A DNA stretch of 8,388 bases from contig JAITPU010000030.1 in NCBI GenBank assembly GCA_031289235.1, forward strand, positions 1 to 8,388, written 5' to 3'. This document shows positions 1-5,819 of the stretch, one piece after another. The position numbers and the translations under genes are program-made. Below the pieces are notes generated by a model, which saw only the letters and a list, made by a program, of their open reading frames with translations, ran no database searches and had not been told where the DNA came from. Every line of letters starts with the position of its first letter. The stretch's first letter is position 1. Origin of the DNA: Eubacteriales Family XIII. Incertae Sedis bacterium (GTDB lineage Bacteria; Bacillota; Clostridia; Peptostreptococcales; Anaerovoracaceae).

Positions 1-201
1 TTGATCGATGTAAAGCAGAAAATGGAAAGCCTGACTAACGAATTCCACACAATATCCGCGAAAATTTACTCGCAGGCGGCGGCTCAGCGGACGGCAGGCG
101 GTTCTGAGGCGCAGGGTTCGGACAGCGGCGGCAGCACGGAAGCGCCGCGCGGCAACGTGGTTGACGCTGATTACGAAGTAGTGGACGACGAAACTAAATA
201 A
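1..201 (+). CDS. dnaK: DnaK (Hsp70) C-terminal end, partial
   Basis: This is the last 66 codons of an Hsp70 chaperone; the gene begins upstream of the window, so the TTG at position 1 is an internal codon. What is visible is the end of the helical lid (an amphipathic stretch containing MESLTNEFH and AKIYSQAAAQ). A disordered Gly/Ser/Glu linker follows, and then the characteristic acidic tail ending VVDADYEVVDDETK, which is typical of bacterial DnaK. DnaK folds and remodels client proteins in the cytosol by ATP-driven cycles stimulated by J-domain proteins and GrpE. dnaJ follows after 34 nt on the same strand, which supports the call. The ATPase and substrate-binding domains lie outside the window and cannot be assessed. 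Confidence 0.93.
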   Translation: MIDVKQKMESLTNEFHTISAKIYSQAAAQRTAGGSEAQGSDSGGSTEAPRGNVVDADYEVVDDETK

Positions 202-218
202 ATAAGAGGTTCGGCGTC

Positions 219-224
219 AGAGGT
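219..224 (+). promoter_or_regulatory. Ribosome binding site of dnaJ
   Basis: AGAGGT lies 11 nt upstream of the dnaJ ATG at 236. The spacing is slightly long but acceptable. No promoter or terminator is visible between the dnaK stop and this site, so dnaJ is probably co-transcribed with dnaK. Confidence 0.5.
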
Positions 225-235
225 AAAATTGGATA

Positions 236-1381
236 ATGGCTGAAAAACGAGATTTTTACGAGGTTCTTGAGCTTAAAAAAGGCGCTTCGGAGGAAGAGAT
301 CAAAAAAGCTTTCCGCAAGAAAGCCATGGAATTCCATCCGGACAAGAACCCCGGCGACAAAAGCGCCGAAGAAAAATTCAAAGAGGTGAACGAGGCTTAC
401 GGCGTTCTTTCCGATCCGCAGAAAAAAGAACGCTACGACAGATTCGGCCACGCCGGAGTAGATCCGAACGCCGGTTTCGGCGGCGGCGGCTTTGGAGGCG
501 CGGGGAACGGCTTCGGCGGATTCGAAGATATCATCGGCGATTTGTTCGGGGGAATGTTCGGAGGTTCCGGCGGCGCCAGAAGGAGAAACGGGCCGCGAAA
601 AGGCCGTGATCTGCAGAAGGAAATAAGGATCAGCTTTGAGGAAGCGGCGTTCGGAACAAATAAAAAAATTCAGATCTTTAAAAGTGTGGCATGCGACGAG
701 TGCGGCGGCTCGGGCACGGAAAAGGGTTCTTCAAAGATCCGGTGTCCCGTATGCGGCGGCTCGGGAGAGACCCGAACGCAGCAAAAAACGCCTTTCGGCC
801 AGTTCACCAACGTGAGTCCGTGCTCCAGATGCGGCGGGAACGGGGAGATCAACGAAAAGCCCTGTAAAAAATGCGGCGGTTCGGGAAAACAGCGAAAAAA
901 CGTCACGATTTCCGTTGATATTCCGGCCGGCGTGGACAACAATTCCGTCATATCGCTGAGAGGTCAGGGAGAACCGGGCGCGGACGGCGGACCCAGCGGC
1001 GACCTCTACGCTGTCATCGCCGTGAACCCTCACAGGCTTTTCAAGAGAGACGGCGCTGACCTCTGGCTTGAGTTTCCCATCGCTTTTAACCAGGCGGCGC
1101 TGGGAGACACTATCGTCGTGCCGACGCTGAGCGAAAAGGTCACATATAAAATTCCGTCCGGCACCCAGCCGGATACGGTGTTCCGCCTTAAAGGCAAGGG
1201 CATAAGATCCCTGCGCGACGGCAAACCGGGGGATCTATACGTTAAGGTCGGGATCGAAGTTCCGACGAAGCTTACGTCCGAACAGAAGAAACATATCAAG
1301 AATTTCGGCGAGAGCAAAAGCTTGGACAGCTATCCAAGGCGGAAAAAGTTTGCGGACACGCTGAAGGAATTGTTCAAATAA
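236..1381 (+). CDS. dnaJ: Chaperone protein DnaJ (Hsp40, type I)
   Basis: This is a full-length type I J-protein of 381 aa, the normal family length. It delivers unfolded clients to DnaK and stimulates DnaK ATP hydrolysis. The J-domain spans about residues 5-70 with the essential HPD at 34-36. A Gly/Phe-rich linker covers about 75-115. Four intact CxxCxGxG zinc repeats lie at 153-160, 170-177, 196-203 and 210-217. The two beta-barrel substrate-binding domains and the dimerisation end follow, to residue 381. The GDLY motif appears twice (about 256 and 333), as expected. The ATG at 236 gives the canonical N-terminus (AEKRDFYEVLEL). The gene sits 34 nt after dnaK, the classical order. No HrcA-type CIRCE operator is visible here; any heat-shock control would lie upstream of the window. 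Confidence 0.98.
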   Translation: MAEKRDFYEVLELKKGASEEEIKKAFRKKAMEFHPDKNPGDKSAEEKFKEVNEAYGVLSDPQKKERYDRFGHAGVDPNAGFGGGGFGGAGNGFGGFEDIIGDLFGGMFGGSGGARRRNGPRKGRDLQKEIRISFEEAAFGTNKKIQIFKSVACDECGGSGTEKGSSKIRCPVCGGSGETRTQQKTPFGQFTNVSPCSRCGGNGEINEKPCKKCGGSGKQRKNVTISVDIPAGVDNNSVISLRGQGEPGADGGPSGDLYAVIAVNPHRLFKRDGADLWLEFPIAFNQAALGDTIVVPTLSEKVTYKIPSGTQPDTVFRLKGKGIRSLRDGKPGDLYVKVGIEVPTKLTSEQKKHIKNFGESKSLDSYPRRKKFADTLKELFK

Positions 1382-1391
1382 AACGGTGATT

Positions 1392-1414
1392 CCGGCCGCC
1401 GAAATTCCGGTCGG
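1392..1414 (+). other. GC-rich intercistronic hairpin without U-tract
   Basis: Between dnaJ and the DUF5685 gene, 1392-1398 can pair with 1408-1414 (7 bp, one G-U) around a 9-nt loop. An alternative 6-bp pairing joins 1396-1401 to 1412-1417. The arms are part of an imperfect direct repeat beginning ATTCCGG. No T-run follows, so this is not a standard intrinsic terminator. It could stabilise the 3' end of the dnaK-dnaJ message or be a processing point. The role is inferred only from the fold. Confidence 0.35.
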
Positions 1415-1464
1415 CGGAAACGCGTCCCGAACGGCCTGAAGCGCGCGTATCGTGAGTATATTTT

Positions 1465-2424
1465 ATGCTGGGATATATACAGCCGGAGAAGAGTGAGCTT
1501 AAAATCAGAGAATACGAAGCGTACAGAGCTTACTACTGCGGCGTCTGCAGGTCTATCGGCGCGCGATACGGCCAGCTTCCGCGCCTTTTTCTGAGTTTTG
1601 ATTCGGTGCTGCTCGCCATGCTCCTCTCGGCGCTGTCCGAAAGACGGGACGCGGTGAAAATGAGACGCTGCGTGGCGCATCCCGCCGCTAAGCGCGGCAT
1701 TGCGGAGGCTACGCGGGAGATCGACTACGCCGCCGATATGCTGTTAGTCATGGCGTATTTTAAATGTGTCGACGATATCGGCGATGAGAGGAAAATCTCG
1801 GCCTTCGCGGGAAAACAGATCCTGCGAAGGGCTCATAGCAGGATCAGCGGCAGATTGCCGGAAAAATGCGATTCGATCCGTGCGAACCTGTCGCGGATGG
1901 GAGAACTTGAGGCGGCGGGCTGCGCTTCATTCGATATGGCGTCCGAACCCTTTGCCTTTCTGATGCGGGAAATTTTCGATTACGGCGAAATAACGGACGA
2001 TGCTTTAAACAAAGAAAATGAGAGCGGCCTGAGCTGCGCGCTGCGCAGGATCGGATACCATCTTGGGAAATGGATCTGTCTCATGGACGCCTTTGACGAT
2101 ATTGAAAAGGATCTGAAATACGGGAATTATAATTCGCTGCTGCTGAATTTCGGGTACAGGCGGGGAGAAAACGCGGAAGAATCTCAGCCGGATTTCCGCG
2201 CCAGGATTTGCGAAAGGGTGAAGCTGACCGCGCTTTTAAATTTGTCTGAACTTTCTGAAAACCTGAGGCTCCTGCCTTTGAAAAAACACAGGGGCGTAGT
2301 CGAAAACATAATATTCCTCGGCCTACTGCGCAAGACGGAAGAAATAATAGCGCAAGACAACAAAAAACAGTGCGCCGGATCATTCAAATGTGATAATATT
2401 CATTGTGCGGCCGCAAATCAATGA
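1465..2424 (+). CDS. DUF5685 family protein (isoprenoid-synthase-like helical protein, function unknown)
   Basis: A 319-aa, largely helical protein that I recognise as DUF5685 from its N-terminus (MLGYIQPEKSELKIREYEAY followed by YYCGVC) and from the strings EIDYAADMLL and LGKWICLMDAFDD. No function is established as far as I know. Visible features are a likely metal site from C25, C28, C69 and H72, and an aspartate motif DDIGDE at 103-108. A second motif, DAFDDIEKD at 208-216, is followed by LKYGNY. The spacing and context of the two Asp motifs resemble the paired motifs of head-to-head prenyl synthases (squalene/phytoene synthase type); this is inference. Three further Cys (303, 309, 314) lie near the C-terminus. 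There is no signal peptide or clear membrane span. The start matches the family N-terminus, but the Shine-Dalgarno is weak (GTGAG about 9 nt upstream). A J-domain gene follows, the usual partner of this family. Confidence 0.85.
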   Translation: MLGYIQPEKSELKIREYEAYRAYYCGVCRSIGARYGQLPRLFLSFDSVLLAMLLSALSERRDAVKMRRCVAHPAAKRGIAEATREIDYAADMLLVMAYFKCVDDIGDERKISAFAGKQILRRAHSRISGRLPEKCDSIRANLSRMGELEAAGCASFDMASEPFAFLMREIFDYGEITDDALNKENESGLSCALRRIGYHLGKWICLMDAFDDIEKDLKYGNYNSLLLNFGYRRGENAEESQPDFRARICERVKLTALLNLSELSENLRLLPLKKHRGVVENIIFLGLLRKTEEIIAQDNKKQCAGSFKCDNIHCAAANQ

Positions 2425-2489
2425 CAGATCGGTTTCGTCGGTGTAATGGCCGTAAATCATCGGTTTTCGCTTAGTTTTCTATTGAAAGG

Positions 2490-2543
2490 ATGTTCCTTGC
2501 GCGCGGCCCGTTTGCTGCCCGCGGGAAATGGCGGCAATTATGA
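2490..2543 (+). other. Possible 17-codon leader ORF overlapping the J-protein start
   Basis: ATG at 2490 opens a 17-codon frame (peptide MFLARGPFAARGKWRQL). Its TGA stop at 2541-2543 overlaps the ATG at 2540 of the J-domain gene in an ATGA arrangement typical of translational coupling. The J-domain start has only a poor ribosome binding site of its own, which makes coupling attractive. Against it, the AAAGG next to ATG 2490 abuts the start codon with no spacer, so initiation there would be inefficient. Expression is unproven. Confidence 0.25.
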
Positions 2544-3124
2544 ATAACCCTTATGAAGTTTTAGGAATCCGCAAAGGCGCGAGCAAAGAAGAGATAAAAG
2601 CCGCTTACAGAGAACTGGTAAAGAAATATCATCCTGACAAATATCAGGGCAATCCTCTTTACAGGCTGGCGGAGGAAAAACTGCGGGAAATAAACGAAGC
2701 CTACGAATATCTCATGAAAGACGGCGGCGGCGCTTCGTGGCGCTCCGAGCCTCGTGAACACTCGAAAAGTTCTGATGAGATGACTGCTGATATGACCGCG
2801 GTCCGCCGCGCTATTAACCGCGGCGACATTTTGAGCGCGGAGCGGATGCTGAACCGTTCGGGCGTGCGAAACGGCGAATGGTTTTTCCTGTCTTCCATGG
2901 TGCAGTTCAAGAAAGGCTGGTATAACGAAGCTGTCGGGAATTTGCAGACCGCCGTGTCCATGGAACCTGACAACATGGAATACCGCGGTGCGATGAACAA
3001 CGTCATGACGCGGTCGAACGGATATCAAACCAACGCGTACCGCAAAGGATATGATTCATCCTCGCAGATGTGCCGTTTGATGCAGTGTTACTGCTGCGCC
3101 GACATGCTGTGCGATTGCATTTAG
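2540..3124 (+). CDS. J-domain protein with TPR-like middle and cysteine-rich tail
   Basis: A small J-domain protein of 194 aa, distinct from DnaJ: it lacks the Gly/Phe linker, the zinc repeats and the substrate barrels. Residues 3-60 are the J-domain (NPYEVLGI, HPD at 31-33, INEAYEYL). About 85-155 look like two TPR-type helical hairpins (WFFLSSMVQFKKGWYNEAV, then a second ending near MEPDN). The protein ends in a cysteine cluster with C178, C183, C185, C186, C191 and C193, that is, two back-to-back CX4CXC units. It probably recruits DnaK to a specific client or site; the client is unknown. I chose ATG 2540 because family members start M(N)NPYEVLG. An in-frame ATG at 2528 would add MAAI and has no better ribosome binding site. 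It follows DUF5685 by 115 nt and precedes ispH-rpsA by 70 nt. The Cys tail could bind metal or anchor the protein. Confidence 0.85.
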   Translation: MNNPYEVLGIRKGASKEEIKAAYRELVKKYHPDKYQGNPLYRLAEEKLREINEAYEYLMKDGGGASWRSEPREHSKSSDEMTADMTAVRRAINRGDILSAERMLNRSGVRNGEWFFLSSMVQFKKGWYNEAVGNLQTAVSMEPDNMEYRGAMNNVMTRSNGYQTNAYRKGYDSSSQMCRLMQCYCCADMLCDCI

Positions 3125-3180
3125 GAAGCCGCGCGGTCGGCACTATGTGCGGAAAATTTCGCTGCGTCGGATAGAGGGGC

Positions 3181-3197
3181 AAAGGGGAAGGGCGTTG
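3181..3197 (+). promoter_or_regulatory. Ribosome binding site and TTG start of ispH-rpsA
   Basis: AAAGGGG at 3181-3187 lies 7 nt before the TTG at 3195-3197. Initiation there gives the canonical IspH N-terminus RILLAEHSGYCFGV. An in-frame GTG at 3147 would add 16 basic residues not found in the family and has no Shine-Dalgarno, so TTG 3195 is the better start. Confidence 0.8.
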
Positions 3198-5681
3198 AGA
3201 ATATTATTGGCCGAGCACTCCGGCTATTGCTTCGGCGTGCGGCAGGCGCTTCAGAGGACGGAGGAAATACTGTCGCGCGCCCTGCCGGGGCGCGAAGTTA
3301 TTTACGCCTGCGGCCCGCTGATCCACAACGCCTCCGTGATGAAGGAGCTTTCCGAAAAAGGATTGCGCTTTATCAGCGAACCGGAAGAGGCGGAAGCGGG
3401 CGCGACGATCATCGTCCGTTCCCACGGCGAAGGAAGGGAGTTTTACGCGCGCGCGGAAAAACAGAAGCTGAAAATCGTCGATACCACCTGCCCTTTCGTC
3501 AGCCGCATCCGGCGGCTTGCAGCGGACGCGAGGGCGGAGGGCCGCAGCGTACTCATAATAGGCGACAGGACGCACCCGGAGGTCGTCGGCATCAACGGCT
3601 GGTGCGGCAATTCCGCGATCATAGCCGATTCCGTGGCGGAAGCGCGGGAAATTCGGCGCGGCAAGCTTTTCGTTGTGGCGCAGACCACCGCGACGAGAGA
3701 GCATTTCGACGAAATATCCGCTTGTCTGACGGAGAACAACGCGGACGCGGTTATCAGCAATACCATCTGCGACGCGACTGCCAAAAGACAGGAAAGCTGT
3801 AAAAAAACGGCTCAAATGTCAGATATTATGATAATTATAGGCGATAAGAGCAGCGCCAATACGAGAAATCTCTACGGCATAGCGCAAAAAAATTGCAAAA
3901 AATCGTATTTTGTTGAAAATATAGAAGATTTACCATTGAAAGGAGTAAAAAAATGTAATACAATAGGAATCGCTGCAGGCGCGTCTACGCCTGAACGCGT
4001 GATTAAGGAGGTCATTGCCGCGATGAGTGAAATTAACGTTGAAAATGAAAAAGATTTAATGGGAGATTTCATGGACGAAATCGAACGGTCGTTACGGTTG
4101 CCGCGAAACGGAGAAATACTCACGGGAACTGTGATTCAGGTTTCGGACCGGGATGTCATCGTGAATCTGGGCTGTAAAAAAGACGGCGTCATACCCAGAG
4201 ATGAGATCGCGCTGGAAGGGGACCAGAAAATACCCGACCTGTTCAAAGAAGGCGATGAAGTCCAGGTAAAGGTGCTGAAGACGGATGACAACGATGGAAA
4301 TATCCTCCTTTCAAAGAAAAAAGTTATAATCAGCGAGTACTGGGAAGACGTCAATATCGCCTATGAAGAAAAAACCTCAATTGAGGCGAAGGTGATAAAG
4401 GCGGTAAACGGCGGAGTTATAGCGGTCTTTAAAGAAATTTACGGATTTATCCCCCTGTCCCAGCTTTCGGACAGGTTTGTAGACAGGGCGGACGAGTTTG
4501 TCGGCAGTGTGTTTATGGTCAAAGTCAGCCGGGTGGATCAGAAGAGGAATAAAGTTGTGTTTTCGCGCAAGGCCGTGCTGATAGAGGAACGGCGGAAACG
4601 CATGGAGGAAATCTGGGATTCGTTGAACGTGGGCGACACGATCGAAGGCACAGTGATGCGTTTCACCGATTACGGCGCTTTCGTGGATATCGGAGGCATT
4701 GACGGACTTCTGCATATTTCCGAGATCTCTTGGGGCAAGCTGAAACATCCGCAGGAAGTTTTGGAGATCGGCGAAAAGATAAACGTGAAGATCCTTTCCA
4801 TGAACAGGGAAAAGGAAAAGATCTCGCTCGGCTACAAACAGAATCTGCCGGAGCCGTGGAGCATAATCGATGAAAAATACGCGGTGGGCCAAGTGGTATC
4901 CGGCAAGGCCGTCCAAATCAAGGATTACGGCGTGTTTGTGGAACTGGAACCGGGCCTTGACGGACTGGTTCACATCTCTGAAATCGCGTTCAAGCGCGTC
5001 GCGAATATCTCCGACGAAATCAGCGTCGGGCAGCAGATAAAGGCGAAAATCCTCGACGTCGATAAGGCGAGGAGACGGATCAGCCTCAGCATAAGGGAAA
5101 CTCTGGAAAGACCGGAAGAAGCTAAAACGGACGCGGTTGAGACTGCCACAGAAGACAGCGAAAAGCCTGCGGAAGCAGGAACTGCCGATGCGGTTGAATC
5201 TGCTTTCGAAAGCAGCGAAGAACCTGCGGAAACAAAAGCCGCCGGAGCGACTGAGTCTGCCGCCGAAATCAGTGAAGAAACCGCGGAAACAGAAGCTGCC
5301 AGCGCGATAGAAATCGCCGGCGCGATTGAGTTTGCCGTCGAAATCAGCGAAGACCCTGCGGAAACAGAAACCGCCGGCACGGTTGAACCTGACGCCGAAA
5401 GCGATGAAGAACTTGCGGAAACGGGAGTCGTTGTGGATGTATCTAAACATGAGTTGCTGATTGTCGAATCGGACGAATCGGAATTGAAACCGGAAGTCTC
5501 ACATGAAAGCGCGCCGGTTGCATCGGTTGCAAATGAAAAGACGGACGAAACCGGCGAGAACGAACAGGCTGAGAAAAGCGCGGCTGAATCTCTTGACGCG
5601 GACGGGGGAAGCGCGTCGGACCCGGAACCCGCTGAGGAAGCTGTAAGCGTGGAAAGCGTCGAAGCAACGGATTCGGAATAG
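3195..5681 (+). CDS. ispH-rpsA: IspH (HMBPP reductase) fused to ribosomal protein S1
   Basis: An 828-aa bifunctional protein. Residues 1-276 are 4-hydroxy-3-methylbut-2-enyl diphosphate reductase, the [4Fe-4S] enzyme that makes IPP and DMAPP in the last MEP-pathway step. The cluster cysteines are C12, C99 and C192. Substrate residues include H44, H77, H127, E129, the QTT at 163-165, S220, N222 and S264. Four S1 RNA-binding domains follow at about 306-374, 392-458, 480-547 and 565-634; the third and fourth are the most canonical (DYGAFVDIGGIDGLLHISE, DYGVFVELEPGLDGLVHISE). Residues 635-828 form an acidic Ala/Glu tail with 19-residue repeats. The fusion is known in Clostridia, where S1 is thought to aid mRNA binding to the ribosome. 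An internal promoter, Shine-Dalgarno and ATG at the domain junction suggest S1 is also made alone. A hairpin terminator follows about 95 nt after the stop. One deviation: Ala221 replaces the usual second Ser of the SSN motif. Confidence 0.95.
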   Translation: MRILLAEHSGYCFGVRQALQRTEEILSRALPGREVIYACGPLIHNASVMKELSEKGLRFISEPEEAEAGATIIVRSHGEGREFYARAEKQKLKIVDTTCPFVSRIRRLAADARAEGRSVLIIGDRTHPEVVGINGWCGNSAIIADSVAEAREIRRGKLFVVAQTTATREHFDEISACLTENNADAVISNTICDATAKRQESCKKTAQMSDIMIIIGDKSSANTRNLYGIAQKNCKKSYFVENIEDLPLKGVKKCNTIGIAAGASTPERVIKEVIAAMSEINVENEKDLMGDFMDEIERSLRLPRNGEILTGTVIQVSDRDVIVNLGCKKDGVIPRDEIALEGDQKIPDLFKEGDEVQVKVLKTDDNDGNILLSKKKVIISEYWEDVNIAYEEKTSIEAKVIKAVNGGVIAVFKEIYGFIPLSQLSDRFVDRADEFVGSVFMVKVSRVDQKRNKVVFSRKAVLIEERRKRMEEIWDSLNVGDTIEGTVMRFTDYGAFVDIGGIDGLLHISEISWGKLKHPQEVLEIGEKINVKILSMNREKEKISLGYKQNLPEPWSIIDEKYAVGQVVSGKAVQIKDYGVFVELEPGLDGLVHISEIAFKRVANISDEISVGQQIKAKILDVDKARRRISLSIRETLERPEEAKTDAVETATEDSEKPAEAGTADAVESAFESSEEPAETKAAGATESAAEISEETAETEAASAIEIAGAIEFAVEISEDPAETETAGTVEPDAESDEELAETGVVVDVSKHELLIVESDESELKPEVSHESAPVASVANEKTDETGENEQAEKSAAESLDADGGSASDPEPAEEAVSVESVEATDSE
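3936..3964 (+). promoter_or_regulatory. Putative internal sigma-A promoter for stand-alone S1
   Basis: TTGAAA at 3936-3941 (5 of 6 to consensus) and TACAAT at 3959-3964 (5 of 6) are separated by exactly 17 bp. Upstream sequence is rich in A and T tracts, like an UP element. It lies in the 3' part of the ispH coding segment, about 60-90 bp before a perfect Shine-Dalgarno and an in-frame ATG at the S1 boundary. Transcription would start near 3971. Identified by eye only. Confidence 0.55.
4004..4025 (+). promoter_or_regulatory. Internal Shine-Dalgarno and ATG at the IspH/S1 junction
   Basis: TAAGGAGGT at 4004-4012 is a 9-nt perfect complement to the usual 16S rRNA 3' end. It stands 10 nt before ATG 4023-4025. 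The ATG is in the fusion frame (residue 277) and begins MSEINVENEKDL, which resembles the N-terminus of free S1 proteins. The Lys-Glu-Val codons that spell the site could be chance, but together with the promoter they argue for a real start. Confidence 0.6.
4023..5681 (+). other. rpsA: Possible alternative product: stand-alone ribosomal protein S1
   Basis: This is a nested, in-frame coding segment of 552 aa starting at ATG 4023, driven by the internal promoter and Shine-Dalgarno described separately. It would hold all four S1 domains and the acidic tail without the IspH enzyme. Free S1 is needed in ribosomal amounts whereas IspH is not, so separate production makes biological sense. This is an inference from the start signals and has not been observed. 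Confidence 0.45.
5151..5453 (+). repeat. Tandem 57-bp coding repeat in the acidic S1 tail
   Basis: Five imperfect units follow the pattern E-x-S-E-x-P-A-E with a hydrophobic/Glu second half. They start at 5151, 5208, 5265, 5340 and 5397. Four are 19 residues long. The third is expanded to 25 residues by a duplicated IEIAGAIEF-like segment, and the fifth decays after ELAETG. A degenerate earlier copy (RPEEAKTDAVETAT) precedes them. DNA identity between units suggests slippage or unequal crossing-over. Confidence 0.75.
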
Positions 5682-5776
5682 CCGTTCCAATCAAACATCT
5701 TACGACGTGCAGGAAAAAATCTCCGTTTGAATTTTACGGCCTATAAAAAGCTAAGAAGGTTGATTTTTAATATCAG

Positions 5777-5814
5777 CGCCTTTCGCCATTAATCTATGCG
5801 CGAAAGGCGTTTTT
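5777..5814 (+). terminator. Rho-independent terminator of ispH-rpsA, shared with recN
   Basis: A perfect 10-bp stem (CGCCTTTCGC at 5777-5786 with GCGAAAGGCG at 5800-5809) has a 13-nt loop and is followed by TTTTT at 5810-5814. It sits about 95 nt after the fusion stop and 6 nt from the recN stop on the other strand. On the minus strand the hairpin is the same but only a weak T-rich stretch follows, so it is strongest for rightward transcription. Confidence 0.88.
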
Positions 5815-5819
5815 ATCGC

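Noticed and set aside
1392..1417. Intrinsic terminator after dnaJ
   Set aside because: A GC-rich hairpin can form, but no T-run follows, so termination is not supported.
1457..1462. TATATT as a -10 box for the DUF5685 gene
   Set aside because: It lies only 2 nt before the ATG and has no matching -35 element.
3227..3802. Second forward frame (191 aa) within ispH
   Set aside because: It is a shadow frame, Arg/Gly-rich, in a GC-rich coding stretch, and contains no known domain.
3938..3958. GAAAGGAG followed by ATG-TAA, a start-stop element out of the fusion frame
   Set aside because: It looks like a ribosome-stalling start-stop site, but it overlaps the -35 and spacer of the putative internal promoter and the A-rich stretch. 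Chance is the simpler explanation, and it would be absent from transcripts starting at that promoter.
4377..5450. Long antisense open frame (357 aa) opposite the S1 domains
   Set aside because: It mirrors the S1 coding frame and its apparent Phe/Arg repeats are the complement of the Glu/Ala repeats. It has no recognisable domain or start signals.
4970..5698. Ser/Ala-rich antisense frame (242 aa) resembling a surface protein
   Set aside because: It is the complement of the low-complexity acidic tail of the fusion. The Ser richness follows from reversing Glu/Ala/Asp codons.
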